NCBI RefSeq assembly: GCF_022374935.2
Contig: NZ_CP092430.2
Coordinates: 620,001 to 684,000, forward strand
Reading direction: 5' to 3'
DNA: 64,000 nucleotides
Origin: Mycolicibacter virginiensis
Lineage (GTDB): Bacteria > Actinomycetota > Actinomycetes > Mycobacteriales > Mycobacteriaceae
Shown here: positions 1-9,379 of the stretch, one piece after another
Numbering within the stretch: position 1 is the stretch's first letter
Layout of the letters: each line of letters opens with the position of its first letter
Position numbers and translations under genes: made by a program
Notes under the pieces: generated by a model
The model's database searches: none
The model's input: the letters and a program-made list of their open reading frames with translations, nothing else
Told to the model about the DNA's origin: nothing

Positions 1-600
1 CGCGGGCGTGCCCCGCACGCCGATCGCGGAGACCACCGGTTGACCCGAATACATCAGACGTTGAGCGCCCGCCACGGTCAGGAAGCCGTTGGGTTGGCCG
101 GCCAGCGTGGTCGACTTCCCCACCAGGCCGACGATCCGCAGCTTGTCCGCGCCCAGTTCGATCTCGTCCCCGACAGCGCGCTTGAGCGTGGTCGACATCG
201 CGATCTCGTTGGGTTCGGTCGGCGCTCGGCCCTCGGTGAGTGGTGGCATCGCAGCCTTGGGCACGCCGTAGATATTCACGTTCAGCGGCGCCTTACCGTC
301 CTGCAGGATGGTGTTGCCGTAGACCACCGGCAGCGCGGCGTCCACGCCGGAAATCCGGGCGACATCGCCGGCTTCGGCCTGCGGGAAACGCGACGAACCC
401 ATGAACGGCCCTACCGCAGCCGTCTGGATCAGGTAGCCGTCGATGTTCAACGAATCGGCGACATGCTCCGCCTCGACGCGGAATCCGTGGGTCAGCCCAG
501 CCAGCACCAGGGTCAGGGCGAACACCATCGCGGTGCCCACCGCGGCGACGATGAACCGGCGCAGTCGCCACTGCAGATCGCGAAACGCGGTGATTAACAT
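1..600 (-). CDS. ABC transporter permease, FtsX/MacB-like, 3' part cut by window edge
   Basis: The first 200 residues of a minus-strand protein read from ATG at 600 to the window edge. It starts MLITAFRDLQWRLRRF, followed by one hydrophobic segment (about residues 17-37) and then an extracytoplasmic region with the pattern of MacB-type periplasmic core domains (EIAMSTTLKRAVGDEIELG, then a loop ending in SGQPVVSAIGVRG). It resembles the M. tuberculosis Rv0072/Rv2563 permeases as I remember them, which work with an ABC ATPase. The three C-terminal membrane segments expected of FtsX proteins would lie outside the window. The partner ATPase is not visible. It is divergent from the PPE gene at 770. 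The family call is fairly sure; the substrate is unknown. Confidence 0.8.
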   Translation of the reverse strand, partial: MLITAFRDLQWRLRRFIVAAVGTAMVFALTLVLAGLTHGFRVEAEHVADSLNIDGYLIQTAAVGPFMGSSRFPQAEAGDVARISGVDAALPVVYGNTILQDGKAPLNVNIYGVPKAAMPPLTEGRAPTEPNEIAMSTTLKRAVGDEIELGADKLRIVGLVGKSTTLAGQPNGFLTVAGAQRLMYSGQPVVSAIGVRGTPA

Positions 601-769
601 CCGCACGCGCGCATGTTATCGCAGCGTGCAGCTGTGATCGCCGTCGCGGCGGGGGGCCGGAAGTGCCTCCGCAAATCCGGAATGCCCGGTCAACCGCTAG
701 TTTTTGGGCTACAAATACACACACGCCGCTTTCGTGCGCCCGGTGTACGCCCCAGGGAGGGGGTCGGTG

Positions 770-2143
770 ATGAATTACGCTGCCCTGCCACCGGAGATCA
801 ACTCGTTGCGGATCTACACCGGACCGGGCTCCGCACCGATGCGAGCCGCCGCCGCCGCCTGGGGCGGACTCTCCGCCGAACTGCACTCTGCGGTCGCGTC
901 GTACGAATCGGTGATCGCCGAGCTGACAGCCCAGGCCTGGCTGGGGCCGGCCTCCCAGGCACTGACGCGGGCGGCCGCGCTGTATGCGGCCTGGATGACC
1001 GCCACCGCAACCCAGATCGACCACACCACCGCACAGGCGAACGCGGCGGCGGCCGCCTATGAGGCGGCACACAGCGCGACGGTGCCGCCTTCGGTGGTGG
1101 CGGCCAACCGAACTCACCTGCTGCTGCTGATTGCCACCAATGTGTTGGGCACCAACACCGCGGCGATCGCGGCCAACGAGGCCGAATACGGCGAGATGTG
1201 GGCTCAGGACGCGGCCGCTATGTATGCCTACGCCGCGGGGTCGGCGGCCGCCACCGGCCTCACACCGTTCCAAGAACCGCCGCAGACCAGTAATCCCGCC
1301 GGACCGGCCAGTCAGGCCGCCTCGGTCGCGTCCGCCGAGGCCACCTCGTCGTCGTCGGACGTCCAGTCCCTGCTCAGCCAGCTGGCCTCGGGGATCTTCG
1401 GCTCGCCGAACAGCTCGCTGCTGCAGTCGGCGGCGGCCACGCTGCCCGGGATCGCGCAGGGCCCCGAGGACCTGCTCGTGTGGCCCAGCCTGTCCGATCT
1501 GTTGGGCGTCAGCGCGGTGTCGATGCTCTCGGTGGTGATGTCTGCTGGTGCTTGGGCGGCGGGGGACGCCAGTACCCGGGAGATCCTGGCCGAGCAGGAT
1601 CAGCTGCAGCTGGTGGAGTACGAGATCCTGCGCAACATCGACCTGTTCTCCCCGTTGACCCCCTCGCGGCCGATGGTGCCCGGGGTGTCGTCGATGTCGG
1701 CGGCAATGGGCGAGGCAATCACCGCCGGGAACCTGTCGGTGCCGATCAACTGGGCGGCCAACGCCCCGGAGATTCGAAGCCTGTCCTACTCCAAGCCGCT
1801 GGCCGGACCGGGCTTCGGCGGTGCGCCGCCGGCGTCGCTGGGCGCTGCCGGCACTGCGTTCAGCCAGATGGCGCTGGCGGGCATGGGCGGCAGTGCTCTG
1901 GCGGGCTCGGTCAGTCGCGGCCGCGGGGGCACCGATGCGGCATCGTCCGCGCAAGTGCAGATGCCGCAGCGCGCGGCGGGAGACGCGACGGCTGATTCGC
2001 CCGCCGGTGACACCGAGGGCGCCCCCGGCCCGTCGATGATGGGCATCGCCGCGGAGATCCGCGAATTCGCCGAGCTACGTGACCGTGGGTTGATCACCAA
2101 CGACGAGTACAACGAGCAGAAGATGCGCCTGCTGGGCCGTTAG
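770..2143 (+). CDS. PPE family protein, SVP subfamily, with SHOCT-like C-terminus
   Basis: 457-residue PPE protein. The N-terminal domain begins MNYAALPPEINS with the Pro-Pro-Glu motif at residues 7-9 and covers about 165 residues. A Ser/Ala-rich linker follows, and the SVP signature (GNLSVPINW) lies near residue 320, placing it in the PPE-SVP subfamily. The last 30 residues (AEIREFAELRDRGLITNDEY and the following LLGR end) match the SHOCT pattern, a short helical hairpin unusual on a PPE protein. The start was set at ATG 770, behind a GGGAGGGGG ribosome site at about 755; GTG 767 is possible. PPE proteins are normally exported by ESX systems with a PE partner, but no PE gene adjoins this one. 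Confidence 0.9.
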   Translation: MNYAALPPEINSLRIYTGPGSAPMRAAAAAWGGLSAELHSAVASYESVIAELTAQAWLGPASQALTRAAALYAAWMTATATQIDHTTAQANAAAAAYEAAHSATVPPSVVAANRTHLLLLIATNVLGTNTAAIAANEAEYGEMWAQDAAAMYAYAAGSAAATGLTPFQEPPQTSNPAGPASQAASVASAEATSSSSDVQSLLSQLASGIFGSPNSSLLQSAAATLPGIAQGPEDLLVWPSLSDLLGVSAVSMLSVVMSAGAWAAGDASTREILAEQDQLQLVEYEILRNIDLFSPLTPSRPMVPGVSSMSAAMGEAITAGNLSVPINWAANAPEIRSLSYSKPLAGPGFGGAPPASLGAAGTAFSQMALAGMGGSALAGSVSRGRGGTDAASSAQVQMPQRAAGDATADSPAGDTEGAPGPSMMGIAAEIREFAELRDRGLITNDEYNEQKMRLLGR

Positions 2144-2245
2144 GCCAGTTCCGTATTTGCGGCGGTTCTTCCGCAGAAATTCCGCCCTTGTGGCTCCAAG
2201 TCTCGCTGGCTAAGCTCCGGCCACTCAGAGGCGAAGGGGCGGGAA

Positions 2246-3790
2246 ATGGTCGATCGGGACAGTCAGTGGCGTCTCGGCAGGAATCGTCACACCCTGGTGG
2301 GGGCCTGCCTGGCGCTGGGGTTGGTGCCCGCGGCGCCGGCATACGCCGACTTCGACGACCTGTTCGGGTTCGATCAGCTCTTCGACGCCGCGGCTCTGGG
2401 GGCCTCGGCGTTGCCCGACCCGGCCGATGCCACCGACGCGCTGGATCTTTCGCAGGTGGTGGGCGACGACATCTACACCTGGGCATCGGTGGTCGAGGTC
2501 GTCTTCGCCGGGCTGTTCCAGAACCAGCTCTACGCCACCATTCACGACCTCGGCGAGATGTGGATCCAGGGGCCAGGTGTGCTGTTGGACCCGATCATCA
2601 ACCCGCTCTTCGCCTTTGACGGCGCGTGCGGCCTGATCTGCAACGGCGTCAACGGCACGGTGGATCACCCGGACGGTGGCGACGGCGGCTGGCTGTTCGG
2701 CGACGGTGGCAGCGGCTACAACCCGGGCGCCTCCGAAGACACCGAACTCGGCGTCAGTGGTGGGGACGGCGGCGACGCGAAGATGATCGGCAACGGCGGC
2801 TGGGGCGGCGACGGCGGGGCCAGCGCCAACGGCGGTGTCGGCGGTGTCGGCGGCTGGCTGATGGGCAACGGCGGTGACGGCGGCTGGGGCGGCGACGGGC
2901 TCGACAGTGTCTCGGGCACCGCCGGCAACGGTGGCGACGGCGCGCTTGGGGGCGACGCCATCTCACTGTTCGGCGCCGGCGGACGCGGTGGTGACGGCGG
3001 TGACGGTGGCTGGGGCAATGCCGGCGGTGACGGCGGCAACGGCGGCGCCGCGGGTGCTGGCGGCAATGCGGTGGCCGGCTTCGGTGGCCCCGGCGGCTCC
3101 GGAGGCTACGGCGGCAACGGCGGAGCCGGCACCGCCGAGCACCCGAGTGGCGGTAACGGCGGCGACGGCGGCACCTCCGGTAACGCCGGCAACCTGGTGT
3201 TCATGGGCAATGCGGGGCCCGGCGGCTTCAGCGCTCCCGGCGGCAACGGCGGAGACGGCCTGGCCGGTTCGGCCGACGGCAACGGCGGCAACGGCGGCCG
3301 CGGCGGAGACAGCGGCTCCGGCGGCTACGGCGGCAACCCGAGTCACGCTCGTGCCGGCGGTGCCGGCGGCAACGGGGGAGCTGCCGGATCGGCCACTGCC
3401 ATCGCAGGCAACGGCGGTGACGGCGGCAATGGCGGTGACGGCATGCGGGGCCACCCCAACGGAGGTGAAGCCGGCGGAGGCGGCAAGGGCGGCACCGGTG
3501 GCGCCGGTGGTGCCGGAACGGCTGCTCACCCCGATGGCGGAGCCGGCGGGAAGGGCGGAAACGGGGGCAATGCCGGCGACGGCAACGCCGCGGCGACCGG
3601 TGGCGACGGGGGTACCGGAGGCGCCGGGGGTGTGGCCGGCCCCGGTGGGTCGGTCGGTCGCGGCGGCGACGGCGGCAATGGCGGCACGGGCGGTCAGGCT
3701 CCCACGCCGGGGGCGGGCGGTAAGGCCGGTGGCGGCGGAGCGGGGAACCCCGATGGCGGCGCCGGGCAGTCCGGGGCGCCCGGCAGCTGA
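2246..3790 (+). CDS. secreted PGRS-repeat protein with Sec-type signal peptide and no PE domain
   Basis: 514 residues. The N-terminus is a classical signal peptide: charged residues up to R14-H15, a hydrophobic core (about 17-30) and a likely cleavage after AYA at residue 34. A non-repetitive segment (about 35-140) contains several Cys and acidic patches. From about residue 145 to the end it consists of Gly-Gly-X and Gly-Asn-Gly repeats typical of the PGRS part of PE_PGRS proteins. There is no PE domain, so export would be by Sec rather than ESX-5; that is inference from the N-terminus. The start ATG has a purine-rich site (GAAGGGGCGGGA) just upstream. The gene converges on the PPE gene at 3796, with 5 bases between the two stops. 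Confidence 0.85.
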   Translation: MVDRDSQWRLGRNRHTLVGACLALGLVPAAPAYADFDDLFGFDQLFDAAALGASALPDPADATDALDLSQVVGDDIYTWASVVEVVFAGLFQNQLYATIHDLGEMWIQGPGVLLDPIINPLFAFDGACGLICNGVNGTVDHPDGGDGGWLFGDGGSGYNPGASEDTELGVSGGDGGDAKMIGNGGWGGDGGASANGGVGGVGGWLMGNGGDGGWGGDGLDSVSGTAGNGGDGALGGDAISLFGAGGRGGDGGDGGWGNAGGDGGNGGAAGAGGNAVAGFGGPGGSGGYGGNGGAGTAEHPSGGNGGDGGTSGNAGNLVFMGNAGPGGFSAPGGNGGDGLAGSADGNGGNGGRGGDSGSGGYGGNPSHARAGGAGGNGGAAGSATAIAGNGGDGGNGGDGMRGHPNGGEAGGGGKGGTGGAGGAGTAAHPDGGAGGKGGNGGNAGDGNAAATGGDGGTGGAGGVAGPGGSVGRGGDGGNGGTGGQAPTPGAGGKAGGGGAGNPDGGAGQSGAPGS

Positions 3791-3795
3791 TGGGG

Positions 3796-5238
3796 TCAGT
3801 CGAGCTGATCCCGTTGTTCGGGAGCCTCCCAAGTGCGCGGCAGCATCGGAATGGAGGGGCCTGTGGCGCTCGCGGTCAAGGTGGTCAAACCTGTTACCGC
3901 AGAGTCGGTTTCATGACTCACGGTCCCCGAGAACCCCACCTGGCCCGCGCCGTGTTCCGCGGCCAGGGCATCCGCTGAGTCCAGGTACTCATAGCGGTTA
4001 CCGGGATCGGTCAGGGCTTTGCGCTGCCGGCGGCGGCGCAGCTGGCTCGCGGGAGTGGTGCTGGTTGCCACCGCCTCGGCCGCGTCGCGGCGCTGATCCT
4101 GCGCGGGCGTGCTCGCGCGTGCCTGCATCCGCGTCCCGTTGGCCGGACCGGCGCCCACTAGGTAGGGGACGAACGCTGTCTCGGCGCCGGTGAAGGGCGG
4201 CGGCAGAGCCGGGCCGCCAGCAACGGTGGCGGCCGGGGCCAATGTCGGCGGAGCCAGGGCCGGGGGAGCCGCCGGGGCGGGAGCCGGCGGGGCGGACAGC
4301 GCCGGTGGCGCCGCGGCGGCAGCGGGCACGGGCTGTGGTGGGTTCGCGGCGGGCAGCGCCGGTGCGGCGGGAGTGTTGATGCCCGCCAACCCGGCGACAC
4401 CGACCAAACCGCCCAGCGGCGACACGGGTGCGACCAAGTCGAGCATGGTCTCGGTCAGCGCCGTGACAGCCGGCGCCATCCCGAGCACGATCTCACCCGC
4501 GTAGTGCGGCGCGATCGTCATCAGGACGGGATCGCTGATCAGGCTGGTGAGCGGATTGTTGCTGGACAGGTCGGCCTGGATGGCCTCGTTGATCTCGGCG
4601 ATGCGGGTGGTCCACCAGCTCTCCTGGTAGATATTGCCGAAGTCCTGGGTGGGTGCCTGGCCGGTCCGATGCTGGTGGTCGCGATGTGTCGGGGTGTTGG
4701 GATTGAGCACGGCCGGCGCGGTCGAGGCTGCCGGTGACGACGCCACCGCGGCACCGGCCACCTCCTGATACGTCGACATCGTGGTGGCCGCCTGCACCCA
4801 CATCCGGGTGTAGTCGGCCTCATTAAGCGCGATCGGAATGGCGTTGATCCCAAAGAAGTTCGTCGCCGCCAGCACGGCGTGCAGGGTGTGGTTGGCCGCC
4901 AGCTCGGCCAGCGTCGGCATGGCCGCCAACGCGGAGGTGTAGGCGGTGGCGGCGGTCTGGTGCTGAGTCGCCAGCGCCATGCTGTCCGCGCCGGCTTTCG
5001 CCAGCCAGGACAGATACGGAACATTCGCCGCCACATAGGTTTCCGCGCTCGGACCCTGCCATGATCCCGCCTGCACCGCCGAAAGCATGGCGGAAAGTTC
5101 CTGTGCCACTGCGTTGTATTCGGTGCTCAACGCATCCCACATCGCGGCGGCCGCCAGCAATGGGCCCGCACCCGGGCCGCTACTCAGCAAGGCCGAGTGC
5201 ACTTCCGGTGGTGACGCCATCCAGATCGGCTCTGTCAT
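3796..5238 (-). CDS. PPE family protein, PPW subfamily (PPE2/PPE3-like)
   Basis: 480 residues. The N-terminus [19 protein letters not shown] and the PPE-domain block [19 protein letters not shown] are those of the M. tuberculosis PPE2/PPE3 group. The middle (about 285-350) is Pro/Ala-rich. The C-terminal domain carries the PPW signatures: GFVPYLVG-like (here [11 protein letters not shown]), GFSGT near residue 435 and PMLPRTW near 464-470. A basic cluster (RRRRQRK, about residue 400) sits where PPE2 has its reported nuclear-localisation-like stretch; whether it works here is unknown. No adjacent PE partner. Base composition is like the core genes. Confidence 0.92.
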   Translation of the reverse strand: MTEPIWMASPPEVHSALLSSGPGAGPLLAAAAMWDALSTEYNAVAQELSAMLSAVQAGSWQGPSAETYVAANVPYLSWLAKAGADSMALATQHQTAATAYTSALAAMPTLAELAANHTLHAVLAATNFFGINAIPIALNEADYTRMWVQAATTMSTYQEVAGAAVASSPAASTAPAVLNPNTPTHRDHQHRTGQAPTQDFGNIYQESWWTTRIAEINEAIQADLSSNNPLTSLISDPVLMTIAPHYAGEIVLGMAPAVTALTETMLDLVAPVSPLGGLVGVAGLAGINTPAAPALPAANPPQPVPAAAAAPPALSAPPAPAPAAPPALAPPTLAPAATVAGGPALPPPFTGAETAFVPYLVGAGPANGTRMQARASTPAQDQRRDAAEAVATSTTPASQLRRRRQRKALTDPGNRYEYLDSADALAAEHGAGQVGFSGTVSHETDSAVTGLTTLTASATGPSIPMLPRTWEAPEQRDQLD

Positions 5239-5371
5239 TGCCGCCTTTCGCGCGGTGGATAAGCGAAAGCCTAAACCTCAAATCTGGGCTATTTCCTGGA
5301 AGTTTCCTCGGAATGCGGGGATTGGTTGCTAATTCGTCCGAATTTATGGAATGCCATGTACCTCGGCGTGT

Positions 5372-6574
5372 TTATCGGGCGGGTGGACGCACCAGAAAGC
5401 CGCTCATGATCAGACTGCGGACCAGCTCAATCTGTTGCGCCACGGCCAGTCCGGGCAGTTCACCTATCTGGAACGGATCGGTGCGTCCGGAGACGAATCG
5501 CATCGCGGCCTCGTGGTCCGGGCGGGCGGTGACGATCAGCTGGGCGAACTGCAGGCCGACACCGTCGGCCGTCGTGGTCACTCGCGAGTACAGCGGTTGC
5601 TGCTTGCGCACCCAAGTCTCGGCGTCGAGCCCGACGGTGTCGACGACTTGTCCGACGACCGGACAGCGGGCACGCCGCACCAGGAAATCCTGCATGGCGC
5701 CAAGGCCTTCCGTGAGGGACTCGGGGGACTCGACGGCGGACAGCCCGGCATGGATCAGCGTGTTCAGGCCTGCCCGTACCTGCGGGTCGTCGAGGTGCCG
5801 CGCGGGCAACCGGGTGTGCACGACGTCGTCGCGCAGACTCAACAGGTGCAGGGCGTGAGTCAGCAGCGTGAGCACCGTCGGGACGTGGACGCCGACGGTC
5901 AGGTGCACCGACGGTTCGCCGCCCGTCTCGGCGGAATGCACTCGGCCTCGCGGCAGGTAGAGGGTGTCCCCAGCTTCCAGGCGCAGGTTCGTCGGGTCGG
6001 GAAGATCAGCCGGGTCAACCTCGTACATCTGTTGCATCCGGTGTGGTGGCACCGGATCGTCGCCGTAGAAATACCAGGTCTTGCTGCCCTGGATCTGCAG
6101 CACCAGCACGTCGTGGTGGTCATAGTGCGGCAGGAAGCCGGTGGCGGCCGGCGGGGTGACGTAGGCGTTGACGTGGGTCGGAAAGTTCAGCTCGACCTCG
6201 ACTCCGTGGGTCAGCATCGACATGGTGCGCAGGTATTTCTCGATGTTGTTGCAGACGATCGTGTAGCCGCTGTGGGCCGCGGCGCGCACCCGCGCCACAT
6301 CCAGAGTGCCGTCGGGCAGCGTGTACTGCTCGGGCTCCAGGTGATCGGCGCCGCGAACCAGGCGCACCGCGGACGGCTCGGTGGCCAATGCCGCCAGCAG
6401 CTCATCGCGCGCCAACGGCCCGCCCAGCAGGCGGTCGAAGTAGTCGGGGCGGCCCCGGGCGATGTGGTGTGGGGCGGCGCCCCACAGTTCATCCAGGAAC
6501 GCCGGCACCGTCACCGGCGCCAGCATCCAGGCGAGCGGGGCTTCCGGGAGCTCCGGAACGTCGAAGCCCGACAC
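5372..6574 (-). CDS. cupin-4/JmjC-like 2-oxoglutarate oxygenase
   Basis: About 400 residues. The central segment has the JmjC/cupin-4 signature: PHYDHHDVLVLQIQGSKTWYFY supplies an HxD metal pair, and YLPRGRVHSAETG about 70 residues later supplies the distal His. The family includes ribosomal-protein hydroxylases such as YcfD; the substrate here is not predictable. The reading frame stays open to 6640, but that would overlap the next gene's end, so I chose GTG 6574, which lies 5 bases after the stop of the Ddn-like gene (6580) and gives MSGFDVPELPEAPLAWML. It is therefore likely cotranscribed with the two Ddn-like genes upstream on the minus strand. Confidence 0.82.
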   Translation of the reverse strand: MSGFDVPELPEAPLAWMLAPVTVPAFLDELWGAAPHHIARGRPDYFDRLLGGPLARDELLAALATEPSAVRLVRGADHLEPEQYTLPDGTLDVARVRAAAHSGYTIVCNNIEKYLRTMSMLTHGVEVELNFPTHVNAYVTPPAATGFLPHYDHHDVLVLQIQGSKTWYFYGDDPVPPHRMQQMYEVDPADLPDPTNLRLEAGDTLYLPRGRVHSAETGGEPSVHLTVGVHVPTVLTLLTHALHLLSLRDDVVHTRLPARHLDDPQVRAGLNTLIHAGLSAVESPESLTEGLGAMQDFLVRRARCPVVGQVVDTVGLDAETWVRKQQPLYSRVTTTADGVGLQFAQLIVTARPDHEAAMRFVSGRTDPFQIGELPGLAVAQQIELVRSLIMSGFLVRPPAR

Positions 6575-6579
6575 CGGCC

Positions 6580-6960
6580 TCAAGCGCGGGTCAGCAACAA
6601 GGTGTGCGGCACCCCGGCGCGTCCGAGCAGCTGGCGCCACGGTGCTTTCAGCAGCCCCACCGCATCCGCGGTCGCCACCACCTGCGGGTTCGTGACAGCG
6701 AATGTCTTGCCGCCGACTTTGACCCGCCCGCCGTCGGCGGCCTGCAGGTTCTTCACCCAGTCGCGGCCGGTTCCATACGGGAGTAGCACCGCGACGCCGT
6801 CGGCGGTGTGGAACATCGAGACCGGGGTGCGGTAAGTCGCGCCGGAGCGCCGACCGGTGTGCTCAATGATCGACCACATCGGCACCCAGCCGGAGATCGG
6901 GCGAAACAGCGGATTCGTCACGACCCGGTTGAACCGGGCCCGTCTCTCGGAGAACTGCAC
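6580..6960 (-). CDS. deazaflavin-dependent nitroreductase family protein (Ddn-like)
   Basis: 126 residues of the split beta-barrel DUF385/F420-binding family. Diagnostic blocks are the N-terminal NRVVTNPLFRPISGWVPMW, then HTGRRSGATYRTPVSMF and GTGRDWVKNLQAADGGRV, the last typical of the F420 phosphate-binding region. Members such as M. tuberculosis Ddn reduce quinones with F420H2; the substrate here is inferred only at family level. It lies 2 bases downstream of a paralogue (6963-7346) and just upstream of the cupin gene, forming a three-gene minus-strand unit. Confidence 0.85.
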   Translation of the reverse strand: MQFSERRARFNRVVTNPLFRPISGWVPMWSIIEHTGRRSGATYRTPVSMFHTADGVAVLLPYGTGRDWVKNLQAADGGRVKVGGKTFAVTNPQVVATADAVGLLKAPWRQLLGRAGVPHTLLLTRA

Positions 6961-6962
6961 TG

Positions 6963-7346
6963 CTAGCCCTGCCTGGTGAGCAGCACCGCCTGCTCGAACG
7001 GCAGCCGGGCGAAGACCCGCCTTGCCCGTGGACTCACATGCTCGGCCGCTTCTGCCTTGCTGACCACCCGCGGTTCGGTGACGCCGAAGGTCTTGCCGTG
7101 CCGGCGCATCGTGCCACCGCCGGCGGCGATGATGTTCTTCAACCAGTCCCGGTCCGGGCCATAGGTCAGCAGAATGGCCACCCCATTATCGGTGCTGAAC
7201 ACGGTCAGCGGGGTGCGGAAGGGCTTGCCGGAGCGCCGCCCGACGTGCTCGAGGATTCCGAATGTCGGCGCCCAGCCTGCCCACATTCGCTGGATCGGGT
7301 TGGTCACATGCCGGTTGAACCGGGCCAGCCGCTGCGGTAGTTGCAT
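6963..7346 (-). CDS. deazaflavin-dependent nitroreductase family protein, tandem paralogue
   Basis: 127 residues, clearly homologous to the next gene downstream: the two share the layout RFNR.VTNP near the start, [17 protein letters not shown] and [19 protein letters not shown], and end with the same LLTR motif. Tandem duplication followed by divergence is the simplest reading. ATG at 7346 is the first gene of the minus-strand unit and is divergent from hemL (GTG 7441). The roughly 95-base gap must hold both promoters; I see no distinctive palindrome in it. Confidence 0.85.
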   Translation of the reverse strand: MQLPQRLARFNRHVTNPIQRMWAGWAPTFGILEHVGRRSGKPFRTPLTVFSTDNGVAILLTYGPDRDWLKNIIAAGGGTMRRHGKTFGVTEPRVVSKAEAAEHVSPRARRVFARLPFEQAVLLTRQG

Positions 7347-7440
7347 GCCTGCTATCCAACTCCGAGACCTGGGTCACCTCAACCCCCAACAACTACACCC
7401 TGTAGTCGGTGACGTCGCGCGAGCTGGGACACTGGTCGTC

Positions 7441-8769
7441 GTGGGTAATGCGGATCGGACCACGGCGGTATCGGAGCGGCTGTTCTCCGAGGCCTGCGCG
7501 GTCATCCCCGGCGGAGTCAACTCACCGGTCCGGGCGTTTGCGGCGGTGGGGGGCACGCCCCGCTTCATCGCCGAAGCGCAGGGCTGCTGGCTGACCGACG
7601 CCGACGGCCACCGCTACGTGGACTTGGTGTGCTCCTGGGGGCCGATGATCCTGGGTCATGCCCACCCAGCAGTGGTCGAGGCGGTCCGCGACGCCGTGGG
7701 AACCGGCCTGTCGTTCGGGGCGCCGACCCGCGGTGAGACCGAGCTGGTGGCCGAGATCATCGCGCGGGTGCCGGCGGTGGAAAAGGTCCGGCTGGTCAAC
7801 TCCGGCACCGAAGCCACCATGAGTGCGCTGCGGCTGGCCCGCGGTTTCACCGGGCGGACCAAGGTCATCAAGTTCTCCGGCTGTTACCACGGCCACGTCG
7901 ACGCCCTGCTCGCCGACGCCGGCTCCGGGGTGGCCACCTTGGCGCTGCCGTCGTCGCCGGGGGTCACCGGCGCCACCGCCGCCGACACGATCGTGCTGCC
8001 CTACAACGACATCGCTGCGGTCCGTAAAGCCTTCGCTGAATTCGGCAACGAGATCGCCGCCGTCATCACCGAGGCCAGCCCCGGCAACATGGGTGTGGTG
8101 CCGCCGGCGCCCGGCTTCAACGCCGAACTGCGCACGATTACCGCCGACTACGGGGCGCTGCTGATCATCGACGAGGTGATGACCGGCTTCCGGGTGAGCC
8201 GAAGCGGTTGGTGTGGAGAAGGTGGTATCGATCCCATCTCTGCCGACCTGTTCACCTTCGGCAAGGTGATCAGCGGCGGGCTGCCGGCCGCGGCGTTCGG
8301 CGGCCGGGCCGAGGTGATGGACCGACTGGCGCCGCTGGGGCCGGTCTACCAAGCCGGCACGCTGTCGGGGAACCCGGTGGCCACCGCCGCCGGTCTGGCC
8401 ACGCTGCGCGCCGCCGACGACGACGTCTACACCGCACTGGACAGGAATGCCGATCGGCTGATCGCGATGTTGACCGAAGCGCTGACCGAGGCCGGTGTGC
8501 CGCACCAGATTCCGCGAGCCGGAAACATGTTCAGCGTGTTCTTCGCCGAGGAACCCGTCACTGACTTCGCTGCCGCCCGCGCGAGCGAGACCTGGCGCTT
8601 CCCGGCGTTTTTCCACGCCCTGCTGGAAGCCGGCGTCTACCTGCCCTGCAGTGCCTTCGAGGCCTGGTTCGTCTCGGCGGCCCTGACCGACGAGGCCTTC
8701 GACAAGATCGCCGCGGCGCTACCTGCCGCGGCACGTGCCGCCGCCACCACCGGAGAGCCGAAACCCTGA
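7441..8769 (+). CDS. hemL: glutamate-1-semialdehyde 2,1-aminomutase
   Basis: 442 residues. A PLP-dependent class III aminotransferase fold converting glutamate-1-semialdehyde to 5-aminolevulinate, the first committed haem/tetrapyrrole precursor in actinobacteria. Landmarks: [11 protein letters not shown] near the start, [37 protein letters not shown] and the PLP lysine in [18 protein letters not shown]. The reading frame is open far upstream (to 7174), but that region overlaps the divergent Ddn-like gene; GTG 7441 gives [15 protein letters not shown], matching the usual N-terminus. It heads a run of overlapping genes ending in ccsA, the same order as Rv0524-Rv0529. Confidence 0.95.
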   Translation: MGNADRTTAVSERLFSEACAVIPGGVNSPVRAFAAVGGTPRFIAEAQGCWLTDADGHRYVDLVCSWGPMILGHAHPAVVEAVRDAVGTGLSFGAPTRGETELVAEIIARVPAVEKVRLVNSGTEATMSALRLARGFTGRTKVIKFSGCYHGHVDALLADAGSGVATLALPSSPGVTGATAADTIVLPYNDIAAVRKAFAEFGNEIAAVITEASPGNMGVVPPAPGFNAELRTITADYGALLIIDEVMTGFRVSRSGWCGEGGIDPISADLFTFGKVISGGLPAAAFGGRAEVMDRLAPLGPVYQAGTLSGNPVATAAGLATLRAADDDVYTALDRNADRLIAMLTEALTEAGVPHQIPRAGNMFSVFFAEEPVTDFAAARASETWRFPAFFHALLEAGVYLPCSAFEAWFVSAALTDEAFDKIAAALPAAARAAATTGEPKP

Positions 8770-9377
8770 TGGCAGAAAAAACCCGCGTCCACCTGATCCG
8801 CCATGGCGAGGTCCACAACCCCGACGGCATTCTCTACGGCCGGCTGCCCGGTTTCCGGCTCTCGGACACCGGCCGCGCCCAGGCCGTCGCCGCCGCCGAC
8901 CTGCTGGCCGACCGCGACATCGTCGCGGTGATCGCCTCGCCGCTGCAGCGCGCCCAGGAGACCGCCGCCCCGATCGCCGCTCGGCACAATCTGGCCGTCG
9001 ATACTGACGAGGACCTGATCGAGTCGGCCAACTTCTTTGAGGGCAAGCGGGTTTCGCCCGGCGACGGCGCCTGGCGCAACCCACGGTTCTGGTGGCACTT
9101 GCGCAACCCGTTCACCCCGTCGTGGGGCGAGCCCTACGACCAGATCGCGGCCCGGATGGCCACCGCGGTGAGCAAGGCCCGGGCTCGCGCCGCCGGCCAC
9201 GAGGTGGTGTGCGTCAGCCACCAGCTGCCGGTTTGGACCGCGCGCCAGCATCTCACCGGCAACCGGCTCTGGCACGACCCGCGCCGGCGCGAATGTGGCG
9301 TGGGTTCGGTGACCACGTTGATCTACGACGGTGACCGTCTCGTCGACGTCGATTACCAGGTTCCGGCCGGCGGCTGA
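8769..9377 (+). CDS. histidine phosphatase superfamily protein (phosphoglycerate mutase-like)
   Basis: 202 residues. The RHG catalytic motif is seen in VHLIRHGEVHNPDG at residues 7-20; the second catalytic His lies in VVCVSHQLPVW. The match is to the Rv0525-type phosphatase that follows hemL in mycobacteria. Its ATG shares a base with the hemL stop (ATG at 8769, hemL ends TGA at 8767-8769), so translation is coupled. The substrate is unknown; a true glycolytic mutase is unlikely given the short length and context. Confidence 0.9.
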   Translation: MAEKTRVHLIRHGEVHNPDGILYGRLPGFRLSDTGRAQAVAAADLLADRDIVAVIASPLQRAQETAAPIAARHNLAVDTDEDLIESANFFEGKRVSPGDGAWRNPRFWWHLRNPFTPSWGEPYDQIAARMATAVSKARARAAGHEVVCVSHQLPVWTARQHLTGNRLWHDPRRRECGVGSVTTLIYDGDRLVDVDYQVPAGG

Positions 9378-9379
9378 CG

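Noticed and set aside
293..1954. 553-codon open frame on the minus strand antisense to the PPE gene
   Set aside because: Arg/Gly-rich composition of a GC-rich shadow frame; the plus-strand PPE protein has clear family motifs and the minus-strand permease uses another frame.
2750..3780. Regular short repeats that might suggest a CRISPR array
   Set aside because: They are Gly-Asn-Gly codon repeats inside one long frame with no constant direct repeat or unique spacers.
7174..7440. 89-residue N-terminal extension of hemL
   Set aside because: Overlaps the divergent Ddn-like gene and lacks HemL-type sequence; GTG 7441 fits the family.
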